Shown here one piece after another: positions 46,470-58,789 of a stretch of 64,000 nucleotides of DNA; position 1 is the first letter of the stretch; every line of letters begins with the position of its first letter. Made by a program: the position numbers and the translations under genes. A model generated the notes under the pieces. That model was not told the origin of the DNA and did no database searches. It saw only the letters and a list, made by a program, of their open reading frames with translations. This stretch comes from Lithospermum erythrorhizon (Eukaryota > Streptophyta > Magnoliopsida > Boraginales > Boraginaceae): positions 3,100,001-3,164,000 of the forward strand of contig JADFUC010000954.1 in the NCBI GenBank assembly GCA_019722365.1, in the 5' to 3' direction.

Positions 46470-48200
46470 TGGCTCCATCCATTTGGACACCACTTAAATT
46501 TGCAACCTAATATACACTTTGAGGGTCTAAATCTGCAACATAATTGTTCTTAATTGTGACCAAATCGTAATTTAATTACATTTACTGAGGCCAAATTGAT
46601 ATGCTTGACATATTGATTGCACGTATATATGGTACACAATGTGTATCAGTGTATTACCTAACAGTCAAAATGTATTCCTCTCAAGGCTCAAGCAAGCCAT
46701 CAGCCCATCACATTATTAGTCACTTATATTTGGAATTTTGCATGCGACATTAAAAATTGAAGAAGATAGAATAGAAAGGATCCAAAGGGAGGGTGTATTT
46801 TGAAGACATTGATAAGTTTCTTAAAGTAGGAAAAGGCAAAGGTTTTCCATCTGGCTATCAGAAGATAGAAGTATAGAAGCCTTGATAGAAACGTATCAAA
46901 CAAAACAAAACAATTTTTCACTCAGTATCTTCTTTTCTTCTACCATTTCGATTTCATCGATTATTGCACCCCATTTTCTCTAACTTTACATAAAATACAT
47001 GACTTTGGTTTGATCTTTATGTTTTTTCCCCTTAACTTTTTCATATGAGCTAGTTCACAAAAACAAGAAAATGGAGATCTTAAACTTGATGATCATCATA
47101 ACCCATAATGACCCCTTTTCCCTTTTCTCAAAATCTTGGATTGCTTTCTTCCTAGTAATAATTAATAGAAACTTATTATTACAACAATAATTAACACCCA
47201 AAATTAGATCCTTATATCTAATGATTGTATACACACATGACACATGTATATTATGTAATGAGTACTTTTTAGTAGTAGTAATAATTACTTAATTATTATA
47301 AAATTGAATCTCTTTTATGTTTAGATAGATAAGAATGAAGGACATACACGTACAATTCTGAAGGTAGCTCCATATTTGTACGTAGAAGACATTAATGAGT
47401 TGGTCAGAAAGAACACCACAACAAAATTGCCAATTGAACAAAGCTGAAACGTTCTGTTCACCCAGTAGCAACTGGAAAAGCTAAGGCTTTAATTTCAGGT
47501 CCTCCTATTTCTCTGCTCTGATCTATCTCTCTCTCTCTCTATCAATTTAGTGTGTCCATTAATAAATGCAACTGAATCACTCAGATTATAGAACCCCAAA
47601 GAAGAAAGAATGAGAGAAAAATGAAAAACAGATAGCATATATTATATGACCATGAGTACAACTTTAAGCAGGGGCAATTAAATGCAACATTGAAAGTAAT
47701 AGAGTAATAAGAGGGATCATAAAGAGTAAAAAACATGGAACATAAAGAAATGGGGTTCAAAGATTTGAAATTGATTGTGGTTTTGATCTTTCACTCTTAC
47801 ATTGCATAGAACTCAATCTACATTCATGGGCAGAAACTAAAGTTGTCAATATATTACTCCTTTCAGTTGTCTAGTTTAGATTATTTTATTTTTAATTTAA
47901 GAGATACATTTTAATATTAGTTAAAAGTTGGACTATTTCGTCAAATATAATTAATTGGGCAAATGAGACATGAAAAATGAAAAAAGATTGAAATTCGAAT
48001 GAGATATGAAGGTAGTAATATATACATAAAGAAAGTTCTTAAACACCCGCATGCACTCAAACAGTCTTTAAAAGACTAACAAAAAACAAGAAAAAACTAG
48101 TAGTACTAATAATTAATAAGCTACCAAAAGGGGGTGATTAGATAAAAATCAAATCTTTTTAACATGGTAATTAGAAAAGATTATAAAGCTTATTAATTAG
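46470..48200. other. Intergenic region downstream of HSFB4
   Basis: No gene is seen. There is a short (TC)n tract near 47525-47540, and a T-rich/A-rich landscape. The HSFB4 3' UTR should occupy a few hundred bases at the right edge. Confidence 0.45.
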
Positions 48201-49647
48201 CTAACATCTAGAAGGAGGCATAAGATTCAACCCAAGATCATCTTTTTCCAAGACCAATCTTGCCTTGTTAGCTTCCATTGCAGCAGCAACTGAAAAAGAT
48301 GAATGTTCTGGATGCACTCTTTTCTTTGACTGAATAGGCACACCAAACAGCTTTGTTCCAGTTGGCTCTTGAAGAAACGAGACATTATTATTGCAGTTTT
48401 GTGATGGTTTCCCCATAACAACATTGTTTTGAATAAGGCTTTGTTTGGTTGCATTTGGGTCATTGTTATTATTATAGTACCCAAGAAACTGGTTCAAAGG
48501 CTTGTTTGATAGGAAACTTGACCCATTATTGGTTGGATTAGTAGAAGGGGGCAGAATCAATGAAGATGGGTAGGTATTACTTGGTGCAACAGGCTTAACA
48601 TGATTTTGGACAAAGTAAATAATATCATTGTATAGCTTCTTCATGTGTGTTAGTTCAGACATCAACATATTGTTACTTCTTCTTAACCTTTCATTGTCTT
48701 CTGATAATGCAGACAATGATGAACAATTGTTGTTGTTATTATTGTTATAGCTTCCCTGACGGATGTTATCGGCAATGCTAGTGTTCACGACCGAAACGAC
48801 GCCTCTCGGGGAGGGTAGAGGGGGTGAATCACACCAGTTGTGTTGTTGGTTATCATCAGAATTATCATCTGGTGGTGAGATGCTGATGCGGTTGGGTTGT
48901 TGGTAGGGGAAGAAAGTTGGTGGACCAATAGAGTGGTGGCTAAGGTGGTGGTGGTGGGGGTGGGGGTTGTTGTGGTGGTTGAGTTCCATTTGAGGTTGAG
49001 CTGTTTTCCTTCTGTGAATTTCACATAACAAATGCTTCTCACCTTTCCTAAAAAATTCATTGGCAAATTCCCATCTGTCTGGTACAATCTTCCTAAAACC
49101 CTATATCAAGAAACCCCAAAATGATAACATTAGTCAAACACCACAAAATACATAAAGATTGTCTAGTTTTATAAATTTTCAAAAATTTAATACTAGTATA
49201 TACTAATAAAATATAAATACTACAGTAAAAGTTTACCTATTTTCGAAAAATGCATGAAAAGTTGTTCAAACGATACAAGTTGTACAGAATAAAAAAAAAA
49301 ACCGAACATATATATGATAATCTTCATGATATGAAGGAATAACATTTATTTACTATAATTAACTAATATTTAGTTAATTTAATTATTAAGTGACTTACAT
49401 AGGTGTTGAGTTGGCGGACAAAGCTTGAAAAATTGTTGTGCTTGAAATAATTGGGGAGGAGGTCACGGGCAAATTCAGGGGGGCGCCAAACAATAAAAGT
49501 GGTGTCATCTTCACCCCAAGAAACGATATGATCAGTTGTTGGGTCGTCCACAAGTTGGTAAGTTTTTGTGAGAAATGGAGCTGGGACTGTTTTGTGATTA
49601 TCTAGTGATAGTAATATACTGTCGCAGTTGTCTACCATTAGTGCCAT
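48201..49647 (-). CDS. HSFB4: Class B heat shock transcription factor, HSFB4 type (382 aa predicted)
   Basis: The exons are 49647-49399 and 49100-48201 (1149 nt). The minus-strand donor GTAAGT follows NTY and the acceptor TAG precedes GFRK, the intron position conserved inside plant HSF DNA-binding domains. The domain spans about residues 21-113, from [15 protein letters not shown] through [16 protein letters not shown] and [15 protein letters not shown] to EIHRRK. A His/Asn/Pro-rich linker follows, then the oligomerisation region at about 214-252 ([32 protein letters not shown]). KLFGV at 333-337 is the class B repressor tetrapeptide region, a KKR cluster (342-344) may be the nuclear signal, and LGLNL near residue 373 has the LxLxL pattern of EAR repression motifs. 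In Arabidopsis HSFB4 (SCHIZORIZA) directs asymmetric divisions and cell fate in roots. The same role here is inferred from strong similarity along the whole length. No frame damage is seen. Confidence 0.93.
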
Positions 49648-49776
49648 TTTTGTGAAGATTAATGTAGAAGAAAGTGTATGAAGAACAAAGTAAGGTTTAA
49701 GGACAAAGAAAGAGATGGAGATAGAGAAATGAAGAAGGCAAGGAAGATTAGTGTGAAAAACCAGGGAGGATGTGTG

Positions 49777-49788
49777 AATTTTATATTT
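49777..49788 (-). promoter_or_regulatory. Putative TATA box of HSFB4
   Basis: The minus strand reads AAATATAAAATT about 130 bases upstream of the ATG at 49647, a normal distance. The leader between them is purine-rich on the plus strand (pyrimidine-rich in the transcript), as in many plant 5' UTRs. Confidence 0.45.
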
Positions 49789-49799
49789 TTACATTGGGG

Positions 49800-51001
49800 G
49801 GGGTGTATGTAGGGATATAGACCTCGGTTATGTAGTGGGGGAAGGGAATAAGTGTCTGTCTAGGACTTTGAAATAAGGCCTTTAAAGACACCCGTGACAC
49901 AGCCACACAAACAAATACTCCGTATTTACATACACTACTGTTTTTCTTTAATTTCTTTTTCCTAATGATGAAGGAGTAAATAGAAGGGTGGGGGGATGGG
50001 TACGGTAGGTACCATAAGATATTTTGACGGGGACACCCTTCGAATTTCTGTTACTCATCAGTGTCCTTTATTATTTTGTTTCTTGTATTCTATTGGTGCT
50101 TATTGCTATAATTTTTGTCTTTGAATTTCATTCTAATTGATTTCAAAAGATTGTAAACCGGTACGTGTTTAAAAATGGACCTGAATTGGTTATTCGGCAC
50201 CACTATACTTTGGTAAGTTTTAGATAGATACTAATTGATTTCGAAAGATTGTAAAGCATGCATATGCATGTTATTGGGGATCTTTTCAACATTCTTAATA
50301 AATTTATCATCAATAACTCTTACTAAAGTACAACTCGTACATTATTAAGAACTAAATATTTCGTATTAGTATACGTTAGTGACTAATTCTATCTATAATT
50401 GGCTCAGTCCAGTGACAAATATAAGCCAAGATATTCCAAGGTTAATTTATCGTGTCAACAATTCCATCTGATAACAATTTACAACTGGAATAAATTCAAT
50501 TCCTAACATTTCACTCTATGTATTTAACCAAATCATTTAAACAAGTTCGTCAGATTATTGATCAATTTTAATATGAGGACAATTTTGTCAAGATAAAAAA
50601 GCATTCTATCTTTCTATAGTACGTATAGTACTTCAGTACTAGATAAATAAATTGAGCAATATGATAATAGGAGATGAACGTAAGGTTGTGATAACTAACG
50701 TGGTATCCCAGAATAGTTCACGTCAAACGAGTGTGTTCTTTTACGTTTTGTAGCTTTCCTTTTGTTCTTTAATGGCTCTTTCATTATTTATCTCTCAATA
50801 TTGAATCCCAATTATGTATTTTCTATACTTCCTTCTGCTCCTAAAGCTTATTTGCAGGTACAATATGGCAAAGCATACATTGAACCAAGTGAATGTGGGA
50901 TTAGTCTTTTCTTCACATTTCTGGTTCCACTGCTTCTTTAATTTCTTACTTCCTTCTCTTCTCTTCTAGTGCTCATCTCTTTTTTCATCCTTTTCACTTT
51001 G
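49800..51001. other. HSFB4 upstream intergenic region
   Basis: This 1.2-kb stretch upstream of HSFB4 has no recognised gene. Short direct repeats of 'ttgatttc.aaagattgtaaa' at about 50137 and 50232 and a small palindrome 'agtacttcagtact' near 50628 are the only structures noted. Root-specific or heat-shock elements could not be defended by eye. Confidence 0.4.
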
Positions 51002-52565
51002 GACCTGTTTGGATTGAGGGATTTAGAGAAATGAATTTTAATTTCATAATTCAAATATATAGGTGTTATTTAAATACTTGACAAAATCAAAGAATTTTAA
51101 ATTCACTCATTTATAAAATATATTTCCCTTAACAAAATAAATGTATTCAAAATCACTCACGTATGTGATTTTAAATCGCGTGGCTATAGCCGTAATATCA
51201 TATTTTAGGCAATTTTCGACTTTGAGTGAATATTTTCTAAACTGTTTCGACCCAGGAAACGTATTTTAAATTTACGGTCCAGGACACATTTTACGTATAC
51301 GTTTAGCATAGGGAACATATTTTCACAAGTTTCGATCGTAACCATATTTCGCACTTGTTTCTCGGGACATACTTTACCAACTTTGTTTCGCCACGGGGAC
51401 ATATACCATGCGTGTTCGATCAGGGACAAGCCCTTCACCGTTCGGCAGAGATAATATTTTCTTGCGTTCGTCCAGAAACATATTTTCACCCGTTTTGACT
51501 AAATGACCATATTTTTGATTTCGACGGGGGCCAGTATTTTACATTTACATTTCGACCTAGATCATATTTTCCACTCGACTTCGCAGGAGCTTATTTTTTA
51601 AATTACGTTTGATCAGAGATCGTATTTACATTTCGTTCGCTTTAGAATCATATATTTCCATGCGTTTGACGCTTGGACCATTTTTTGTCCATTTTGACAT
51701 GAAACGTATTTTCGATTAAGATTTGACTTGAGATAAATGTTTCGACTCGTTCATGCCGAATCGTATTTTGGCTTTTGTTTTGAAACCATATTTTTAGACC
51801 CGTTTTTGCAGAACATATTTTGACCCATTTCGACCGATAATACCATATTTATTTCGTTCGCTCGAATCATATTTTCACCCGTTTCGACTCGAACCATATT
51901 TTTGGCCCATTTGACCGAGAACATATTTTACTTCCCGTTTCGACCGATATAAATATTTTTATTTTGTTTCGGCCATGTATTATTTTTACTATTTGACGAG
52001 ACCATATTTGCGGCGTTTTGACCCGATATCATGTTTCGGACCGTTTCGTCAGGGACTATATATTCGCCTGATTCGACCGGGACAGTTCGCCACTTTTGAC
52101 CAGAACCATATTTTTGGCCCACATTTCGGCCAGAATCATATTTTCCTTCTTTTTCGACCCAAATCATATTTCGTTTTGTTTCGATCCGGGACCATATTTT
52201 CACCCCATTTCGACCCGAGATCACATTTTCGTCCGGTTTTGAAATTTGACTATAATAACATTCCTCGCAGAAATTTCTAAAAAATGACGTCTCGTGTCGA
52301 AAATAAAATTTTGGATAGAAAATGAAATTTTGGATTGAAAATAAAGATCTGGGTATGAATGCATTGAAAATGAAGTTCGAATCAAGATTTGTAGAAAATC
52401 AGTGCAGGGGCCGAGAGTAATTTGTCAAAAATGACATTGCCAAACAATTAGTTTTAAATCCATCACCAAATCCCTTCTCAAATTCATTGATTTCCCAAAT
52501 AATGAATTTGATTTCAAATCCATGGATTTGAAGTCATTTTCTTTCAAATCCACCGCCAAACGGAC
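51002..52565. mobile_element. TIR element carrying an internal minisatellite
   Basis: The left end reads GGACCTGTTTGGATTGAGGG and the right end, reversed, reads GTCCGTTTGGCGGTGG, followed by 'gatttgaa'-rich subterminal DNA on both sides. This GTTTGG-plus-GATTTGAA style is common among plant DNA-transposon MITEs. Between the ends lies a ~1.06-kb decayed tandem array. Flanking bases are TTT on both sides, too simple to count as a target duplication. No transposase is present. Confidence 0.6.
51195..52260. repeat. Decayed ~28-bp minisatellite array
   Basis: The unit has the general form CATATTTTnnCCCGTTTCGACC plus GGGAC or GAAC. Successive starts at about 51840-52210 are spaced 27-31 bases apart, giving roughly 35 units over the whole region. 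Units differ by substitutions and small indels and no two are identical. On the minus strand a 98-residue frame (52224-51928) repeats a 9-10 residue theme, RNxxxGRN-like, a by-product of the period. There are no spacers of constant length. Confidence 0.8.
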
Positions 52566-52874
52566 TTTTAATTATTGTTCTTTTCCTCCTTTTAATTGTT
52601 ACTTACGGAGTATTATCTTAAATTATTTCCCAAACTTCAATAATCACCATAATGCGTTACTATATAAATGTGCTCTATATACTCTATAGCTTTTCAGTAC
52701 ATGTATAGTAGATGGAGTAGTTTGTTGCAACTTGCAAATGAGGTAAACCTTATTTCTCATCAAGGAATTATTACATTAATTTTCTTTATAAAAAACATAA
52801 AGTGTTTTAAGGTCTCCACTTTTAACAATTGGAATGTAGGGTGAAATTGTTTGGAGATAGTGACATCCCCCCCC

Positions 52875-52876
52875 CT

Positions 52877-52950
<74 letters not shown>
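52875..52950. repeat. (CT)n microsatellite, ~38 units
   Basis: CTCTCT (52875-52880) is followed by an unbroken (TC)35 from 52881 to 52950, preceded by a C-run at 52867-52874. The purity suggests an active, length-variable locus. Confidence 0.95.
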
Positions 52951-52953
<3 letters not shown>

Positions 52954-55900
52954 AAGGATGCTTATATATGTTTTACTGTAATTTTTTTGCAATTAATTAG
53001 TTTTTACTATTTACTCCTTTTAGTCCAAAATTTGGTCAATATTTGCATATGTACTTGTATTCAGGATCGAGTACTACTCTACTAACAATAATTTTTCACA
53101 ACCAAGAAAACCCAATGTATGTAACTGCTTAAATAATGTATATATCTATTATGTAGATGGGTATGAATCATTTATGTGTTATTTGAACGAGGGCTCTGTT
53201 GTCAACTTTGGCATCACTTTTGGCTAGAGTTTGACCTTGACCTGTCTCAGGTGTTGAATTATTGGGACTAAAAAGCTCCCATGAATAACTGAAAAATTTG
53301 AACCCCTTTACCTCTACTTAATGAAATTCCCTAAAAAGAAAATACCACTTCAATTAACTTTTACTTTGTTTCATCTCATCTAAAAATAGAACGTGCACTT
53401 TGCCTAGAATCTAAGTGGTAATTAAACGGATCTTTACTTTGGTTTGTGAGAAAAGTAAGACATTGATTCATTTTTGATGAGAGATGTAACAGTAGGGACA
53501 TTTTATGACCCCAAAGTGAAGCAATTGATGACTAATAATCTCCTCCAAGATACCCAAATGATTATTATCATCACTTCTACCCTTTCTTTCATGTTCGGAT
53601 GTCTGTTTTTCATAATAATGCATGTGTGAGTAGCTTTGTGGTTGTAGTACATTTTTACATATGACTATAACTACGCAATTGTTATAATTTGTTTGGTAAT
53701 CTTTTTAGTGAAAATAGCATTTTTGCATGTCCAAATTGGGCTATTATTGTTGGGAATTGGGATCATCTCTAGTACACTTTCAATTTTATTTGGTAATTAC
53801 TCGAACTCGATGACACTTATATTTTTAACCGTCGTGCAATTATATATGTTTTAAAAAATAATCATTTGTACAAAAAATTGGTTTAATGTTTTATATTTCA
53901 ACATTACATATGCATACTTAATATAAGGCAATCCCTTAGGAAATCGAGTGGTAGTGTATATATTTTGTGAAAGGTGATCTCTTGAGTGTTCTTCCTTTAG
54001 CTTCAATTCCCTTGCTCAATTCATGAAGCTAGTAAATTCTCTTGCCCTTATCATTACTACCAAACACGACATATACAATCCGAAATTACCGTCGCGAGGC
54101 ATGAGTGCTAAGTACCAGCACCCTAACCTCTTCATGTGGTGTGGGTTCGAGTCACTCATCTTTATGTGGTGTGGATTCGAATCACTCAAGTAACAGAATC
54201 TCGTATTGAAATAATTAAAATATTTCAATCTTTTACCGTTAGAAATTATCGAGAAAGCCCGCTAACTATAGATATGGCAATATTCCCATTTAAGGCCGGA
54301 ATAAAATCAATAATAACTCCGTCCTATACAAATTCATCTTCTTACGAAATATGCCAACATTTGAACCCCCAGCAACACAGTTTCCCAAAATGAATGTCCT
54401 AATTCAAAATCTACAAAGATCCATATATAAAAAATTAATTAGACTTGAGATTGGGAAATGTTGTCAGCTCTCCAAGTCCCAATAATCAATAACAACATGG
54501 AGCTAGAGAAAAGATGGCTTCTAAACCTTTCTTCTTCTTTCTACTCACAAACTAATTACTTTCAGTGTTCTGTGCAGTCTGCCATAGTTTCAGCGGCTGA
54601 CATGGAGACAAGAGGTTCAACTTTTTCATTGATGATTCGAAAAAAGTTATGCAATTCTCGTGAGGCTTTTCTTGGATTTTTCCGATTTTGCATATGGTTT
54701 ATACTGACCTTGCTATTCAATATTCATGTTACATATATAAAAGAGGAACAAATATCTCACATGATCAATTTCCTTTGACCCACCTAAACTTTCATGCAAT
54801 TAACATTAATCATATGTATATGTATAAGGTATTAACTTTTTTACCACGGTTCTCGGGAAATATTGAATATTTAATTGATGTTGGTATGTATTTGATATTC
54901 ATTTATCAATTTTTTGCATTATTCAATTGTTGGTGCAAGTGTTCATCACAATATTACGGATCATTATATTAGTAAAACTTTCTTGACATTCTTATTGACT
55001 AAGGCATGACTCATAAATAAATAATGTTGATCAAAGTGAAATGATGTTAAGGTCGGAATACTTTAGCAATCTCTATGTCAATTTAGGGGCCAAATTAAAG
55101 TGCATGCTTGTGAAGGATAAACTAGCTAATTAAAATGTAATTTTATAATTTATTAGAGATCAAACTGCTACGTTAATAACTAAACTAATAATTCCTTCTT
55201 AGCTATACATATGTGGGGACCAATTAAACCCTATGGAATACAAAATTTTCCTTGCCCTACATACGTAATACGTTTACTACTTAATTACTAGTCACCTGAC
55301 CTTGAAGAAAATCCATGAGATGCTTGAAAGAACCCCACTGCAAACCACTAGTGGTTATACATATATTGACAAAACTGACCAACATTACATGTATTCACCA
55401 AACAGGATCATCTTATAAAACTATTTTGATGCACGTTAGAACGAAATGGATGGAGAGACTCCAAGAAGATTCTATTCTAGAAAATCTAAAAACTGTGTGA
55501 TAAAGTGAACCCCACTTTCACTCACATGACCACCGCCGATTCCATTTCATAAAATTATTATATTACAGGCAAATAAATAATCAAATACTCCGTTTATATT
55601 AGTAGTAATATAATAAGATGAGAATACCAAGGAGAGACAGCTTGAAACACAGATCGCGAATAAGGATAAAAACTCATATTAAACCAAGACGCGACTAGAA
55701 TAGAATAGAGTGATGATATCTCTTTTCCTTTCTAATACTTCTTGCCTTCCAAAAAGATTATACATTTTATAATTTTGATATATTAATTTTTTTTAAAGTT
55801 GAATTCAGAGTATATCATAATATACTAGTATTTTTACAATTCTATTTTTGTTATTTATATGATGATTTTGATTTTACAATGTGTGAGTTAATTAAGACAT

Positions 55901-57778
55901 CAAAATTATCAATTTTGATAATTGAAAAAATAAACTGAACGATTAATTTTTAGTTGTGGAGCAAGGGAGTAGTATAAAAATACGAAATGCACACTTTTCC
56001 TCGTTGCATCTAAAATCAATGTATACATGTTAATAATTGAGATGACAAACGAAAGAGAGGAATAATAATCTTATTTATACATGACAAGCTACAAGGTTCC
56101 TTGCTTCTTCTGTCTCTTCTTGCACTCTCTTTTGTCCGTTCTGTTTGGTGTTTTCTGTAGGGCGAGAAACTCCATACTTTATACCCTTTTTTATTGCACG
56201 TCTAATACAAGTTTTATTTTAGATTGAAATGCCATGAGTCCATGCATGACTACTATTACAAAGTACTAGTACTAGTTTGTATTCAATCAATCAATTGTGT
56301 TGCCAATATTTGATGCTCTAACTTCTCATGCAATAACGTGACCTTTGGAAATAATGAAACATTATCAATTGATGGACTTCGAAAGAATTCATCCAAGGAA
56401 AATTAATTACCATATTTATTAAAAGTCATATATATTTCTTACTCCTTCCATATGACTCCATCGACGGACCACGGCGGTGCAAGGACGACTCAATTAGAGG
56501 GAGGACGGACCAAATAAAATAAAAAAAATTAGGCCCCAAATATTGTAGATTTATTAATTTGAAGGGAACGTGATATACATGCTTAATTTTAGTAAAATTG
56601 AAATTACGTACTAGAAATTCATTGGGTCAAGGCCTACGTTGGTCGGGTCTTAGTTTTGCCCTGCCACCATTACATACAAAAAATTGCACAATTTGATTTT
56701 TAATTGTCAAAATTATAAATTTCATAGTCTTAATTAATTAATATATACATATATAACTTTGACTCCAATCATTCTAGAAAATTAAAATTTGAAAATCTAT
56801 CTGTATTATTGCACATGACAATATATAGTATGTTAGGAAAATTTTGGACGAATTAACGAAACAAATAGCAGTCAAAGATACATAGAAGTAGGGTAGTACT
56901 GCTGATCATGAGAAATGAGAAGGGTTAATAAATTGATGGGGTCACGAGGAGGGGTGCGTGTGGGGTTTCTTAGATATATTGGAACCCACGAGGAAGAAGA
57001 GATCTGATAGAAATGTTGTTATTATTGTTAATAATGGAAAAGACAAGGTATCCGTTTGTCTTTGTAGTCATTTCTAGAGCTGTATTGTGTTACGACTACT
57101 ACTTTGTCTCTTTCTTTCTTTTTATGTCCAAGTATTTTTATTGGCATCTTTGTGGAGACTTCTATTTCAGGCCATTGTATGTCGATTTTTTAGGCGTCGT
57201 AAATATGTGTGTCTATGTTTTGCAGTAATTATTAGTGTGTTTTTGGAGTTAATTGTTAATATAATTTCCTTATATATATATAGTGTGGTTCTTGTTAGTG
57301 ATATTTTAACAATTTAATCCTTGAAATTGTTGGATATGTTTTAGTATGATCCACACATTAATAAATGTAGCACATTCATTTCTGTTTTATAAAAAATAAG
57401 AGTTTGATCGAATAAAAAAAGAAACTTTGAGATTGATGAATGATAGACAACAAAATTAATTAGATTTTACTAACTAACAAAAGGAAATAAGTGGATATAA
57501 TGAAAATGGGATGTCTAAAAGAGGGATGGATGTGCTATATTTAATTTGTCATTTTTGGGAATCAAAATGTAACATTGGTATTATTTTTGGGGATTATTTT
57601 GAAACAACGCTACTATCTGAAACTATACTACACTATGATTATAATATATGCGATTCTATTAGAAATTAACTCTATGTGTGGAAGTCGATGTTCAACAATC
57701 TCTAAATTTTCTTTAATTGTGGAGGGGGGTTTAGCCCTTAATTTATATATACTTCTCAAAGAAGTTACACCAGTTTTG
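52951..57778. other. Intergenic, no gene recognised
   Basis: No frame in this 4.8 kb shows a domain, and those near 54458-54972, 55315-55500 and 57013-57317 are short and of AT-driven composition. A two-unit 30-bp repeat lies at 54131-54190 ('tatgtggtgtgg.ttcga.tcactca'). Around 53950-54025 the phrases 'gagtggtag' and 'cttcaattccc' resemble the A and B boxes of plant SINEs, but no full element could be delimited. Confidence 0.4.
54131..54190. repeat. 30-bp tandem duplication
   Basis: Two copies, starting TTCATGTGGTGTGGGTTCGA at 54131 and TTTATGTGGTGTGGATTCGA at 54161, have three or four differences. Confidence 0.8.
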
Positions 57779-58157
57779 TGAGATAATTGCACAAGTAATC
57801 CCTGAAATTTGCATAAATTCAAGATGTAGTCCATGAAATTTGCATTGATGCACAATTAGTCTCTGGAGCTACAAACATATCGCACGAATGGTCCTTTTTA
57901 AATTTTAACCGTTATATGGAGTAATATTTAGTGAATTAACATTTTTTCCAATGAAATTTGAATTGTCTAAAGTATACTAGTTATATATGGTTGACTATAA
58001 CATTAATGAGTCATTAGAATATACCTCCTGAAATTTAAAAAGAACCATTCGTGTAATATGTTTAATTTCAAGAATTAATTATGCACCAATGTAAACTACT
58101 TTAAGGATTAAGTCTTCATTTTTCACGAACTTCAGAAACTATTTGTGTAATTATCTC
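57779..58157. mobile_element. Mutator-like MITE with 9-bp target duplication
   Basis: The 379-bp element begins TGAGATAATTGCACAA and ends TTGTGTAATTATCTC. The inverted arms are about 120 bases long and contain, on both sides, 'ttgatgcacaattagt'/'ttggtgcataattaa' and 'cacgaatggt.ctttttaaattt'. The flanks are CCAGTTTTG at 57770-57778 and CCAGTTTTG at 58158-58166, a 9-bp duplication of the Mutator class. There is no coding capacity. A fragment of the same family lies at 39395-39475. Confidence 0.85.
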
Positions 58158-58166
58158 CCAGTTTTG

Positions 58167-58789
58167 CAGGGAAAACATCTTGTATGTGGAAGGTGGTGTT
58201 TGTGAATTAGTTCTGGAAATTAAATATCCGGCCAATGTGCAAGTGTGTAGAATGGATATTAAGGGTGGGGGTAGAATCGGCACTTCACAGTAGGCAAACG
58301 AAATGGGCTATATTTGAGTTGATGCGGAAAGTGGCTGCGAAATCTTTCCAGTGTAACATAAAGTCATAAAAATGGTCTTTTATAAAAAGCCCAATCCTTA
58401 ATCACCTAAACATAGCCTGTTACCATGATCTGACCGTCACCAAATCACTAATCCAGCACCTTAAGTCATTTAATGGCGTGGATGAAATTGCCAAATGCCA
58501 AAATAATCTTTGTATCTAAAAACATAATATTAATATGTCATGCCATGCATGTGAGACTTAGAGAGGTATGATGGTCGACAATCTAAATCATCTTTAGAGA
58601 CATCGCTCTCTACATGCGGGAGCGGGAAAAAAGTAAGATTACTCCTCTATTAAAGTGGATGGACATTATCTAGAATTAGCCAATATCATGAAGATTATGT
58701 CATGTATCTAGAAGAAAGATTTTATTTATTTTTGATTAAATGGATTGGGGGTTATTTATACATGCAATGTCTCACCTACGTATATTATT
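58167..58789. other. Intergenic, nothing recognised
   Basis: The stretch has mixed composition. 58380-58500 is less AT-rich and carries no readable frame of note. Confidence 0.4.

Noticed and set aside
51928..52224. 98-residue repetitive protein on the minus strand
   Set aside because: The repeating theme follows from a ~28-bp tandem array with a lucky open frame. There is no promoter, splice or family support.
51195..52260. CRISPR-like array in the minisatellite region
   Set aside because: There are no identical repeats and no unique spacers of constant length. Units are contiguous and diverged, and the surroundings are eukaryotic.
54110..54200. tRNA gene suggested by 'gggttcgagtcac'
   Set aside because: No cloverleaf can be drawn, since the acceptor and anticodon stems are absent. 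The phrase is part of a 30-bp tandem duplication.
54458..54972. Overlapping frames of 106 and 94 residues suggesting a small secreted or membrane protein
   Set aside because: No signal peptide with a clear cleavage site or family motif is present. Hydrophobicity comes from T-rich DNA.
57013..57317. Hydrophobic 71- and 76-residue frames
   Set aside because: Two overlapping frames are both hydrophobic because the DNA is T-rich. There is no conserved motif.
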